In this document: positions 18,196-26,227 of the stretch, one piece after another
How the letters are laid out: every line of letters starts with the position of its first letter
Position numbering within the stretch: the stretch's first letter is position 1
Assembly: GCF_001423125.1 (NCBI RefSeq)
Contig: NZ_LMNW01000034.1
Location: 198,936-262,935, forward strand
Origin: Duganella sp. Leaf126
Lineage (GTDB): Bacteria; Pseudomonadota; Gammaproteobacteria; Burkholderiales; Burkholderiaceae_D
Reading direction: 5' to 3'
Length of the DNA stretch: 64,000 nt
Notes under the pieces: model-generated
What the model was told of the DNA's origin: nothing
What the model saw: only the letters and a program-made list of their open reading frames with translations
The model's database searches: none
Made by a program: the position numbers and the translations under genes

Positions 18196-19083
18196 TCACT
18201 GCAGGGAATGAAGCGGGATCGACAGCGTCAGGGCGGTCCCCTGGCCCGGCGTGCTGGCCACGTCGAGGCGGCCGCCTGCCTCGGCCACGCGCTCGGCCAT
18301 GCCGCGCAGCCCCATGCGGCCGGCGCCATGCGCTGCGCGGTGTGCCGGCGTGGCGCCGTGCTGTTGCGCTTGCTGCGACGGCTGCGGCGGGACCGGCAGG
18401 CCGACGCCGTTGTCGCGCACGGTGAGGTCGAGGCGGTCGGCAGCGCGGGCGATCGCCACCGAGACTTCGGTGGCCTGCGCGTGGCGGGCAATATTGCTGA
18501 GCGACTCCTGGAGGATCCGATACACCATCTTGTCGACGCCGGCATCGCGGCCGTCGAAGACTTCCGGGCGCGCCTCGAGCTGGCACGCGATGCCGTTCAG
18601 GCGCGAAAATTGCACCAGCTGGCCGTTCACTGCCACCTGCAGGCCGTCTTCCAGTGCCTCGGGCTGCAGGTCGCGCACCACGCAGCGCATCGCGCGCAAG
18701 GTGTGCTGGACATGGGCGTCGATCCGGTCCACTATTTCCACCAGCGACGGCTGGCTGGCACCGAGTGCGCGCACCTCCAGGCCCAGCGTCAGCAGGTGCT
18801 GGCCGAGGTCGTCGTGCAGATCGCGCGCGATGCGGCGCCGTTCGGCGTCGCGTAGCGATTGCTGGCTGGCGCTCAGATGACAGACCTGGCGCCGGGTGTC
18901 GGCCAGTGCCTGCTCGGCCTGTTCACGCGTGCTGCGCTCCCGTCCCAGCCGCGCCTGCATGCGGTGCAGCGCCGCGTGCTGGCGGCGCTGTCGCCAGTAC
19001 AGCACTGCCGTGAGTCCGGCCAGCAAGCACATGCCGGTCAAGAACAGGTCGATATCATGGAGCAGCGCAGCAGTTTGCATCAT
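18196..19083 (-). CDS. NarX/DegS-type sensor histidine kinase
   Basis: This 295-residue kinase has one N-terminal membrane helix (FLTGMCLLAGLTAVLYW), a coiled linker, and the HisKA_3 box with phospho-acceptor His in RRRIARDLHDDLGQHLLTLG. The HATPase_c domain shows an N box (ILQESLSNIARHAQAT), a G1 box (VRDNGVGLP) and a G2 box (GRMGLRGMAERV). Such kinases phosphorylate LuxR-type regulators; none is beside it. It probably shares a transcript with the PAS-GGDEF gene downstream, which would link phosphorelay and cyclic di-GMP output (inference). Confidence 0.88.
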   Translation of the reverse strand: MMQTAALLHDIDLFLTGMCLLAGLTAVLYWRQRRQHAALHRMQARLGRERSTREQAEQALADTRRQVCHLSASQQSLRDAERRRIARDLHDDLGQHLLTLGLEVRALGASQPSLVEIVDRIDAHVQHTLRAMRCVVRDLQPEALEDGLQVAVNGQLVQFSRLNGIACQLEARPEVFDGRDAGVDKMVYRILQESLSNIARHAQATEVSVAIARAADRLDLTVRDNGVGLPVPPQPSQQAQQHGATPAHRAAHGAGRMGLRGMAERVAEAGGRLDVASTPGQGTALTLSIPLHSLQ

Positions 19084-19212
19084 CGGGCCTCCGTCGGAAA
19101 TTTATTGCTGGCAAAAAACTGGACAAGTTCGACGAAAATACATTGCTTGCTTATTTGCATCTTTGTGCTATGTCAATGCATGCTGCAATGCACGAAAAAG
19201 CGGCAAGTGGGC

Positions 19213-19218
19213 TATAAT
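19213..19218 (+). promoter_or_regulatory. Probable -10 element of the queE operon
   Basis: A perfect TATAAT stands 27 bases before the queE start in an otherwise A+T-rich leader (19084-19244). No convincing -35 hexamer lies at the standard distance. I looked for a preQ1 riboswitch in this leader and did not find its conserved core. Confidence 0.45.
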
Positions 19219-19244
19219 CGAGGGTTGTCCAATCAGGAACCATC

Positions 19245-19880
19245 GTGACTTACAGCATCAAAGAGATTTTCTACACCCTGCAGGGCGAGGGTGCGCACGC
19301 GGGGCGTCCGGCCGTGTTTTGCCGCTTTTCCGGGTGTAACCTGTGGACCGGGCGCGAGAGCGACCGCGCCAGCGCCGTCTGCCAGTTCTGCGATACCGAT
19401 TTCGTCGGCACCGACGGCGAAGGCGGGGGCAAGTTCAAGTCGCCCGGGGAGGTGGCGGCGGCCATCGACGCGCTGTGGCCAGCGAGCTATCCCGCCAGCA
19501 AATACGTGGTGTTCACCGGCGGCGAGCCGCTGCTGCAGCTGGACGCGCCGCTGATCGACGCCATGCACGCCAGGGGGTTCACGATTGCCATCGAAACCAA
19601 CGGTACGCTGCCGGTTCCCGATGGCGTGGACTGGGTCTGCGTCAGCCCCAAGATGGGTTCGACGCTGGTGGTGACCAAGGGCAGCGAGCTGAAGGTCGTG
19701 ATCCCGCAGACCAACCAGGACCTGGCCGCCTACGAACACCTCGATTTCACGCATTTTTACGTGCAGGCGATGGACGGACCGCTGGCGGCCTTCAATACCA
19801 CGCTGGCGATCGAGACCTGCAAGCGCCATCCGAAATGGAAGCTGAGCTTGCAAACCCATAAACTTTTACAGATACCATAA
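19245..19880 (+). CDS. queE: 7-carboxy-7-deazaguanine synthase
   Basis: QueE is a radical-SAM enzyme that converts 6-carboxy-5,6,7,8-tetrahydropterin into 7-carboxy-7-deazaguanine, a precursor of queuosine in tRNA. The 211-residue protein begins IKEIFYTLQGEGAHAGRPAV. It has the cluster cysteines C31, C46 and C49 spaced CX14CX2C instead of the usual CX3CX2C; that spacing is known from the Burkholderia multivorans enzyme. FTGGEPLLQ is the SAM-contacting motif. It starts at GTG 19245. Its stop overlaps the queD start (TAATG). Confidence 0.93.
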   Translation: MTYSIKEIFYTLQGEGAHAGRPAVFCRFSGCNLWTGRESDRASAVCQFCDTDFVGTDGEGGGKFKSPGEVAAAIDALWPASYPASKYVVFTGGEPLLQLDAPLIDAMHARGFTIAIETNGTLPVPDGVDWVCVSPKMGSTLVVTKGSELKVVIPQTNQDLAAYEHLDFTHFYVQAMDGPLAAFNTTLAIETCKRHPKWKLSLQTHKLLQIP

Positions 19881-20326
19881 TGCTGACCATTACCCGCAAG
19901 CTCGAATTCGACGCCGGCCACCGCATTCCCGACCACAAGAGCCAGTGCCGCAACCTGCACGGCCATCGCTACACGCTGGAGATCACGCTGACCGGCGACA
20001 TCATCACGGCCGAAGGCAATTCCGACAACGGCATGATCATGGATTTTTCCGACGTCAAGACCCTGGCCAAGCAGCACCTGGTCGATGTGTGGGACCACGC
20101 GTTCATCGTCTACGAGCAAGACACGGCGGTGCGCGAGTTCCTGGCCAGCCTGCCCGGCCACAAGACGGTGGTGATCGACCGTATCCCGACCGTCGAAAAT
20201 CTGGCGCACGTGGCGTTCGGCATCCTCAAGGCCGCGTTCATCGACCGCTTCGGCACCGGCCTGCGCCTGCACAAGCTGGTGCTGCACGAAACGCCGAACT
20301 GCTGGGCCGAGATCACCGATGCCTGA
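19880..20326 (+). CDS. queD: 6-carboxytetrahydropterin synthase
   Basis: QueD makes 6-carboxy-5,6,7,8-tetrahydropterin, the substrate of QueE, from dihydroneopterin triphosphate. The 148-residue protein carries the zinc histidines in FDAGHRIPDH and LHGHRY, the catalytic Cys in CRNLHGH, and the VENLAHVAFGIL and VLHETPNCWAEI signatures. The ATG shares one base with the queE stop, and the 3' end overlaps tadA by eight bases, so translation of the three is coupled. queC and queF, needed for later steps, are not in this window. Confidence 0.94.
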   Translation: MLTITRKLEFDAGHRIPDHKSQCRNLHGHRYTLEITLTGDIITAEGNSDNGMIMDFSDVKTLAKQHLVDVWDHAFIVYEQDTAVREFLASLPGHKTVVIDRIPTVENLAHVAFGILKAAFIDRFGTGLRLHKLVLHETPNCWAEITDA

Positions 20327-20828
20327 AGCCGGGGCCGACGCGCACGAGCATTTCATGCGGCTGGCGCTGGAGCAGGCGCAGCATGCATGGGATCTGGGCG
20401 AGGTGCCGGTCGGCGCGGTCGTGGTCAAGGACGGCGTGGTGATCGCCACCGGCTACAACCAGCCGATCGGCAGGCACGATCCCACCGCCCACGCCGAGAT
20501 CGCCGCCTTGCGCGCTGCCGCCGCCGTGCTGGGCAACTACCGGCTGCCAGGCTGCGCGCTGTACGTGACGCTCGAGCCTTGCGTGATGTGCGCGGGTGCC
20601 ATGATGCATGCGCGTCTGGCCAGCATCGTCTATGGCGCGCCCGATCCCAAGACCGGCGCCTGCGGTTCGGTGGTCAACCTGTTCGCGCAGCAGCAGCTCA
20701 ATCATCATGCGGTGGTCAGCGGCGGCGTGCTGGCAGACGCCTGCGCCGACCTGCTCAGGCGCTTCTTCGCCGCGCGCCGCGCACAAGCGGCGGCGGCCCG
20801 CCGTGCCGCATCCGCAGCGCCGCAGTAA
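20319..20828 (+). CDS. tadA: tRNA-specific adenosine deaminase
   Basis: TadA converts A34 to inosine in the anticodon of tRNA-Arg(ACG). The 169-residue protein has the zinc deaminase motifs HAEIAALRAAA (His ligand and catalytic Glu) and PCVMCAGAMMHARL (two Cys ligands), and the GACGSVVNLF segment of tRNA-type deaminases. The Ala/Arg-rich tail is longer than in E. coli. It overlaps queD, which places two tRNA anticodon-loop modification activities in one operon. Confidence 0.94.
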   Translation: MPEAGADAHEHFMRLALEQAQHAWDLGEVPVGAVVVKDGVVIATGYNQPIGRHDPTAHAEIAALRAAAAVLGNYRLPGCALYVTLEPCVMCAGAMMHARLASIVYGAPDPKTGACGSVVNLFAQQQLNHHAVVSGGVLADACADLLRRFFAARRAQAAAARRAASAAPQ

Positions 20829-20935
20829 GCCCGGCACGACCTTGCCGCTGCCGCGCCTGCGCGGTAAGATGGCAGCCACCGTTTTCCGCCGGCCGCGTCC
20901 CGTGCCGGCGGCCATCTCTGATCAGCCGAGGCATC

Positions 20936-21856
20936 TTGAAATCACAACCGACAGGTATCGCCCTGATTGCGCCGGGCGGCTTCGCGCCCGATGCCGCCGC
21001 GCTTGACGCCGGTATCGCCCGGCTCGCGCAGCAGGGTTTCGTCGTCCATAACTACTACCGGCACGACGCACGCCACCAGCGCTTCGGCGGCACCGACGCT
21101 GCCCGCCTGGCGCAACTGGATGCGGCTGCCGACGATCCCGACGTGCAAGTGGTGATGGCGCTGCGCGGCTCATACGGCATGACGCGGCTGCTGCCGCAGA
21201 TCGATTACCGCAAGATGGCCGACAGCGGCAAGCTGTTCGTCGGTTACAGCGACTTCACGGCGTTCCAGATGGCCTTGATGCAGGCGACCGGCCGCATCAG
21301 CTTCGCCGGCCCCATGTTCTGCGCCGACTTCGTGCCCCTGGAGCCCGACGATTACACGATCGGCCAGTTCTTCGACTGCCTGCGCGGCCCGCAGCACACG
21401 GTGCTGGGGACGGTCGCCGATGGCGCTGCCGACAATCCGGTGCTGGACGTGACGGGACGGCTGTGGGGCGGGAACCTGGCGATGCTGGTCAGCCTGCTCG
21501 GCACGCCGTATTTCCCGGTCATCGACGACGGCATCCTGTTCCTGGAAGACGTGGGCGAGCACCCGTACCGGGTCGAGCGCATGCTGCTGCAACTGCTGTA
21601 CGCCGGAGTGCTGGACCGGCAACGCGCGGTAGTGCTCGGCGAATTCACCGGGTACAGGCTGGGGGCATTCGAAAACGGCTACGACTTCGACGCGATGCTG
21701 GCCTACCTGCGCGCCACGCTGCCGCTGCCGCTGCTGACCGGCCTGCCGATAGGCCACGTGCGGCGCCACGCCACGCTGCCTTTCGGCGCGCCGGCCAGGC
21801 TGGACTCGACCGCGCGCGCATTCACGCTGACCGTCAGCGACTATCCCACCTTGTAA
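20936..21856 (+). CDS. ldcA: LD-carboxypeptidase (muramoyltetrapeptide carboxypeptidase)
   Basis: This cytoplasmic S66 peptidase releases the terminal D-Ala from murein tetrapeptides during peptidoglycan recycling. The 306-residue protein shows GIALIAPGGFAPD at the N-terminus, the nucleophile Ser in ALRGSYGMTRLLPQID, the catalytic Glu near VVLGEFTGY and the His in GLPIGHVRRHATLPFG. The start is TTG 20936, with GAGG five bases ahead. The in-frame extension upstream runs back through tadA in another frame and is rejected. It lies 107 bases after tadA and may belong to the same transcript. Confidence 0.9.
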   Translation: MKSQPTGIALIAPGGFAPDAAALDAGIARLAQQGFVVHNYYRHDARHQRFGGTDAARLAQLDAAADDPDVQVVMALRGSYGMTRLLPQIDYRKMADSGKLFVGYSDFTAFQMALMQATGRISFAGPMFCADFVPLEPDDYTIGQFFDCLRGPQHTVLGTVADGAADNPVLDVTGRLWGGNLAMLVSLLGTPYFPVIDDGILFLEDVGEHPYRVERMLLQLLYAGVLDRQRAVVLGEFTGYRLGAFENGYDFDAMLAYLRATLPLPLLTGLPIGHVRRHATLPFGAPARLDSTARAFTLTVSDYPTL

Positions 21857-21951
21857 TCAGCGCCGCCGCACGCTCAGGGCCTGGTCAAGACTAACCAGTC
21901 TGGAACCCCGCCCGGCCGGCCCGGTGACAAAGAAGCAAAAGGCGGGTGCTG

Positions 21952-21957
21952 TATAAT
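21952..21957 (+). promoter_or_regulatory. Probable extended -10 element of the ybiT-nadAC operon
   Basis: TATAAT lies 50 bases before the ABC-F start, with a TG dinucleotide just upstream (TGCTGTATAAT). No good -35 hexamer is seen. The rest of 21857-22007 has no recognisable feature. Confidence 0.45.
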
Positions 21958-22007
21958 GACGGCATTCCGCCTCACGGCACGATTTCAACAGGAAAATCTC
22001 ATTACCG

Positions 22008-23609
22008 ATGCTCTCCACCGCCAACATCACCATGCAGTTCGGGGCCAAGCCCCTGTTTGAAAACATCTCCGTCAAGTTCGGCGATGGCAACCGTTACGGC
22101 CTGATCGGCGCCAACGGCTGCGGCAAATCGACGTTCATGAAAATCCTCGGCGGCGACCTCGAACCGTCGGCCGGCAACGTCATGCTCGATACCAACGAGC
22201 GCCTGGGCAAGCTGCGCCAGGACCAGTTTGCCTTTGAAGACATGCGCGTGCTCGACGTGGTGATGATGGGCCACACCGAGATGTGGGCGGCGATGCAGGA
22301 GCGCGACGCCATCTATGCCAACCCGGAAGCGACCGACGATGACTACATGAAGGCCGCCGAGCTCGAAGGCAAGGTCTCCGAGTACGACGGCTACACGGCC
22401 GAATCGCGCGCCGGCGAACTGCTGCTCGGCGCCGGCGTGGCGATCGAGCTGCACCAGGGACCGATGAGCAACGTGTCGCCGGGCTGGAAGCTGCGCGTGC
22501 TGCTGGCGCAGGCGCTGTTCTCGAACCCGGACATCCTGCTGCTCGACGAACCGACCAATAACCTCGACATCAACACCATCCGCTGGCTGGAAGATGTGCT
22601 CAACGAGCGCAATTCCACCATGATCATCATTTCCCACGACCGCCACTTCCTGAACCAGGTGTGCACCCACGTGGCCGACATGGATTACGGCACGCTGAAG
22701 ATCTACCCGGGCAATTACGACGAATACATGTTCGCCTCCACCCAGGCGCGCAACCAGCAGCTGGCCAACAACGCCAAGGCCAAAGAGAAGGTCGCCGAGC
22801 TGCAGGACTTCGTGCGCCGCTTCGCCGCCAACAAGTCGAAAGCGCGCCAGGCCACTTCGCGCGCCAAGCAGATCGAGAAGATCAAGGTCGACGACATCAA
22901 GCCATCGTCGCGCGCCTATCCGTTTGTGCGCTTCGACGGCGAGAAGAAGCTGCACCGCCTGGCCGTGGAAGTGGACAGCATTTCCAAGACCTACGACCGC
23001 AACCTGTTCAACAATTTCAGCATCATGGTCGAAGCCGGTGAGCGCATCGCCATCATCGGCGCCAACGGCGCCGGCAAGACCACCATGTTGCGCTGCATCG
23101 GCGGCGACGACATCGCCGGACTGCACGCCGACCACGGCACCGTCAAGTGGGCGGAAAACGCCAACGTCGGCTACATGCCGCAAGACCCCACCGAGGACTT
23201 CGCCAGCGACACCACGCTGACCGACTGGATGGGCAAGTGGACCCAGGAAGGCGACGACGACCAGGCCGTACGTTCGATCCTCGGCCGCCTGCTGTTCGGC
23301 GGCGACGAGGTGAAAAAATCGGTCAAGGTGCTGTCCGGTGGCGAAAAGGGCCGCATGATGTACGGCAAGCTGATGCTGGGCCGTCACAACGTGCTGCTGC
23401 TCGACGAACCGACCAACCACATGGACATGGAATCGATCGAGTCGCTCAACGTGGCGCTCGACAAGTACGCCGGGACCCTGATCTTCGTCTCGCACGACCG
23501 CGAATTCGTCTCGTCGCTGGCCAATCGCATCATCGAGATCAAGGAAAACGAAGTGGTCGACTTCCGCGGCAACTACGAAGAGTACCTGACCAGCCAGGGT
23601 ATCGCCTGA
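22008..23609 (+). CDS. ybiT: ABC-F family ATPase (YbiT-type)
   Basis: This is a soluble 533-residue protein with two ABC nucleotide-binding domains and no membrane part, of the class that acts on the ribosomal E site. Walker A motifs are GANGCGKST (about 35-43) and GANGAGKTT. The signature motifs are APGWKL-like SPGWKLRVLLAQAL and LSGGEKGRMMYGKLM, and Walker B motifs are ILLLDEPTNNLD and VLLLDEPTNHMD. The charged linker (about 250-315) is the P-site tRNA-interaction motif region. Sequence along its length closely follows E. coli YbiT. nadA starts two bases after its stop. Confidence 0.92.
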   Translation: MLSTANITMQFGAKPLFENISVKFGDGNRYGLIGANGCGKSTFMKILGGDLEPSAGNVMLDTNERLGKLRQDQFAFEDMRVLDVVMMGHTEMWAAMQERDAIYANPEATDDDYMKAAELEGKVSEYDGYTAESRAGELLLGAGVAIELHQGPMSNVSPGWKLRVLLAQALFSNPDILLLDEPTNNLDINTIRWLEDVLNERNSTMIIISHDRHFLNQVCTHVADMDYGTLKIYPGNYDEYMFASTQARNQQLANNAKAKEKVAELQDFVRRFAANKSKARQATSRAKQIEKIKVDDIKPSSRAYPFVRFDGEKKLHRLAVEVDSISKTYDRNLFNNFSIMVEAGERIAIIGANGAGKTTMLRCIGGDDIAGLHADHGTVKWAENANVGYMPQDPTEDFASDTTLTDWMGKWTQEGDDDQAVRSILGRLLFGGDEVKKSVKVLSGGEKGRMMYGKLMLGRHNVLLLDEPTNHMDMESIESLNVALDKYAGTLIFVSHDREFVSSLANRIIEIKENEVVDFRGNYEEYLTSQGIA

Positions 23610-23611
23610 TC

Positions 23612-24766
23612 ATGCAGACCGTGGAGATCAAGCCGGTCGAGTACGAACATCCGCAGGACGGCGCCAGCTGCGTTGCCCAGGCCTGGGCGCGCACGCCGGC
23701 CTCGCCGAGCGCCGCGCAGCGCACCGCGCTCAAGGCGCGCATCAAGCAGCTGCTGGCCGAGCGCGAAGCCGTGCTGGTCGCACACTACTATGTCGATGCC
23801 GACCTGCAGGACCTGGCCGAGGAGACCGGCGGCTGTGTGTCCGATTCGCTGGAAATGGCGCGCTTCGGCCGCGACCATGCGGCCAAGACCCTGATCGTGG
23901 CAGGCGTGCGCTTCATGGGCGAGACGGCCAAGATCCTGAGCCCGGAAAAACGCATCCTGATGCCGGACCTGGACGCGACCTGTTCGCTCGACCTGGGCTG
24001 CCCGGCCGACGAGTTCACCGCGTTCTGCGACCAGCACCCGGACCGCACGGTGGTGGTGTACGCCAACACCAGCGCAGCGGTCAAGGCGCGCGCGGACTGG
24101 ATGGTCACGTCCTCGATCGGCCTCGATATCGTCAAGCACCTGCATGCGCAGGGCAAGAAGATCCTGTGGGCGCCGGACAAGCACCTGGGCAGCTACATCC
24201 AGAAGCAAACCGGCGCCGACATGCTGTTGTGGCAGGGCTCCTGCCTGGTTCACGACGAATTCAAGGGCGTGGAACTGGACCTGCTCAAGGCGCAGTATCC
24301 GCAGGCGAAAGTGCTGGTGCACCCGGAGTCCCCTGCCAACGTGGTGGCGCTGGCCGACGTGGTGGGGTCCACCACCCAGATCATCAACGCCGCCGTGGAA
24401 CTGGACGCCGACACGTTCATCGTCGCGACCGATAATGGCATTCTGCACAAGATGCAGACAGCCGCACCGGGCAAGCGCTTCATCGTTGCGCCCACCGCCG
24501 GCAACAGCGCCACCTGCAAGAGCTGCGCGCACTGTCCCTGGATGGCGATGAACGGCCTGCAGAACCTGGCCGATCTGCTTGAAAACATGGACACCGCAGG
24601 CGCCGTCGCGACCCACGAAATCCACGTCGATGCCGACATCGGCAAGCAGGCCGTGGTGGCGATCAACCGCATGCTCGACTTTGCGGCAGCCAAAAAAGCC
24701 AAGGTGCAGCCGGGTCCCGACCTGGCGCAGGAAGCGCCACTGTTTTCAGGAATCGGACCAGCATGA
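23612..24766 (+). CDS. nadA: Quinolinate synthase A
   Basis: NadA condenses iminoaspartate with dihydroxyacetone phosphate to quinolinate, the second step of NAD synthesis from aspartate. The 384-residue protein has VLVAHYYVDADLQDLAEETG, the DSLEMARFG segment, GVRFMGETAKILSPEK, and cysteines that carry the [4Fe-4S] cluster (LDATCSLDLGCP, LWQGSCLVH, CKSCAHCPWM). The start at 23612 gives MQTVEIKPVEYE. It is packed between ybiT (2-base gap) and nadC (4-base overlap), so all three are presumably one transcript. Confidence 0.95.
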   Translation: MQTVEIKPVEYEHPQDGASCVAQAWARTPASPSAAQRTALKARIKQLLAEREAVLVAHYYVDADLQDLAEETGGCVSDSLEMARFGRDHAAKTLIVAGVRFMGETAKILSPEKRILMPDLDATCSLDLGCPADEFTAFCDQHPDRTVVVYANTSAAVKARADWMVTSSIGLDIVKHLHAQGKKILWAPDKHLGSYIQKQTGADMLLWQGSCLVHDEFKGVELDLLKAQYPQAKVLVHPESPANVVALADVVGSTTQIINAAVELDADTFIVATDNGILHKMQTAAPGKRFIVAPTAGNSATCKSCAHCPWMAMNGLQNLADLLENMDTAGAVATHEIHVDADIGKQAVVAINRMLDFAAAKKAKVQPGPDLAQEAPLFSGIGPA

Positions 24767-25641
24767 TGAGCACTCTGAACAATCCCCACGCGCCGTTCGA
24801 CGACGCCCTGCGCACCGCCTTCGAGGCCAACCTGCTGGCCGCCCTGCTGGAAGACGTGGGCACGGGCGACCTGACCGGCCTGCTGGTACCGGACGGCGGC
24901 CGCGTGACGGCGCGCGTGATCGTGCGCGAAGACGCCGTGCTGTGCGGCGCACCGTGGTTTGAGGGCGTGATGAACTGCCTGCAGGCCGGCATCGAGGTGG
25001 ACTGGCATTACGCCGAAGGCGACCGCATGACGGCCGACAGCGTGGTCTGCACGCTGACCGGCCCGGCGCGCGCGCTGCTGACCGCCGAACGCTCGGCACT
25101 GAACTTCCTGCAGCTGCTGTCGGCCGTGGCCACCGCCACCCGCAAGTACGTGGACGTGATCGCCGGCACCCGCGCAGCCATCCTCGACACCCGTAAAACC
25201 TTGCCTGGCCTGCGGCTGGCGCAAAAGTACGCGGTGCGGGTCGGCGGCGGCAAGAACCAGCGCCTGGCGCTGTACGACGGCATCCTGATCAAGGAAAACC
25301 ATATCGCCGCAGCGGGCAGTGTGACCAGCGCAGTGGTGGCAGCCAAGCGTCTGGACGCCGGCGTGTCGATCCAGGTCGAAGTGGAAAACCTGGCGGAGCT
25401 GCGCGAAGCGCTCGACGCCGGCGCCATCTCCGTCCTGCTCGACAACTTCAGCACCGACATGATGCGCGAAGCGGTGGTCATCAACGCGGGCAGGGCGCTG
25501 CTCGAAGCGTCGGGCGGCATCAACTTCGATACCGTGCGCGCGATCGCCGAAACCGGGGTTGATCGCATTTCCATCGGCAGCCTGACCAAGGATATCCGGG
25601 CCACCGATTACTCGCTGCGTATCGTCGGCGTAGCCGCCTAG
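24763..25641 (+). CDS. nadC: Nicotinate-nucleotide pyrophosphorylase (quinolinate phosphoribosyltransferase)
   Basis: NadC converts quinolinate and PRPP to nicotinate mononucleotide with loss of CO2. The 292-residue protein shows LLEDVGTGDLTG, LNFLQLLSAVATATRKYV, DTRKTLPGLRLAQKYAVRVG, the substrate-binding KENHIAAAG and the late SGGINFDTVRAIAETGVDRIS. It overlaps nadA by ATGA. Its TAG stop shares a CTAG with the stop of the converging GNAT gene. Confidence 0.95.
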   Translation: MMSTLNNPHAPFDDALRTAFEANLLAALLEDVGTGDLTGLLVPDGGRVTARVIVREDAVLCGAPWFEGVMNCLQAGIEVDWHYAEGDRMTADSVVCTLTGPARALLTAERSALNFLQLLSAVATATRKYVDVIAGTRAAILDTRKTLPGLRLAQKYAVRVGGGKNQRLALYDGILIKENHIAAAGSVTSAVVAAKRLDAGVSIQVEVENLAELREALDAGAISVLLDNFSTDMMREAVVINAGRALLEASGGINFDTVRAIAETGVDRISIGSLTKDIRATDYSLRIVGVAA

Positions 25642-26207
25642 AGGCGGGTCGCTGAAAGCTGTTTGCGCATGCGCACCAGCCCGACCTGCACCGGTGGGGC
25701 GGCTGGTGCCGGTCCTGGCAGATTGATGGCGATGTCTTCCATTCTTTCAAAGCCGCAGGCCGCGTACAGCGGCACTCCCGGCAGCGTCGCTGCCAGTTCC
25801 AGCACCGTGAAGCCGCCGGCAGCGGCGGCGTCGGTGCACCACTCCAGCAGCAGCCTGCCGTAACCGCGGCGCGCTGCCGACGGCTCGACGAAGAAGGCAC
25901 GGATCCGCGCCGGCTCGGTCGCCGGGTCGAGCAGGGGATCGGCCGCCTGCTTCATGCGGTCGGCGCCGAACAGCGTGGCGCGCCTGCTCCAGCCGCCGCA
26001 GGCCACCAGCGTTCCCGCCACTTCCACTACAAAATAAGTCCGGTCGGCGACCAGCTGCGTATCCACGCCGAAAACGTGCTCGGTGATCGCGCGCGCCTGG
26101 GCGGGCGTGTAAAAGCCATCGCTCAGGCCAAGACCCGAGCGGCGGATCAGCGCCTCCATCGCGGCAATGTCGGCAGGCAGGGCGGTGCGGACGGTGGGCG
26201 TGTGCAT
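25638..26207 (-). CDS. GNAT-family N-acetyltransferase
   Basis: This 189-residue acetyl-CoA-dependent acetyltransferase has the core motif RIRAFFVEPSAARRGYGRLL, with the pyrophosphate-binding RRGYGR loop, followed by the family's helix and strand (FTVLELAATLPGVPLYAACG). The acceptor is unknown. It starts 20 bases after nadB on the same strand and is likely in its operon. A role in NAD metabolism is not implied by the domain. The ATG at 26207 begins MHTPTVRTALPADIAAMEA, a typical GNAT start. Confidence 0.85.
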   Translation of the reverse strand: MHTPTVRTALPADIAAMEALIRRSGLGLSDGFYTPAQARAITEHVFGVDTQLVADRTYFVVEVAGTLVACGGWSRRATLFGADRMKQAADPLLDPATEPARIRAFFVEPSAARRGYGRLLLEWCTDAAAAGGFTVLELAATLPGVPLYAACGFERMEDIAINLPGPAPAAPPVQVGLVRMRKQLSATRL

Positions 26208-26227
26208 GGCTGCTGACCGGCGAGCGC

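Noticed and set aside
19084..19244. A preQ1 or other riboswitch in the queE leader
   Set aside because: The leader is A+T-rich and suggestive, but I could not find the preQ1-I core or a terminator/anti-terminator pair.
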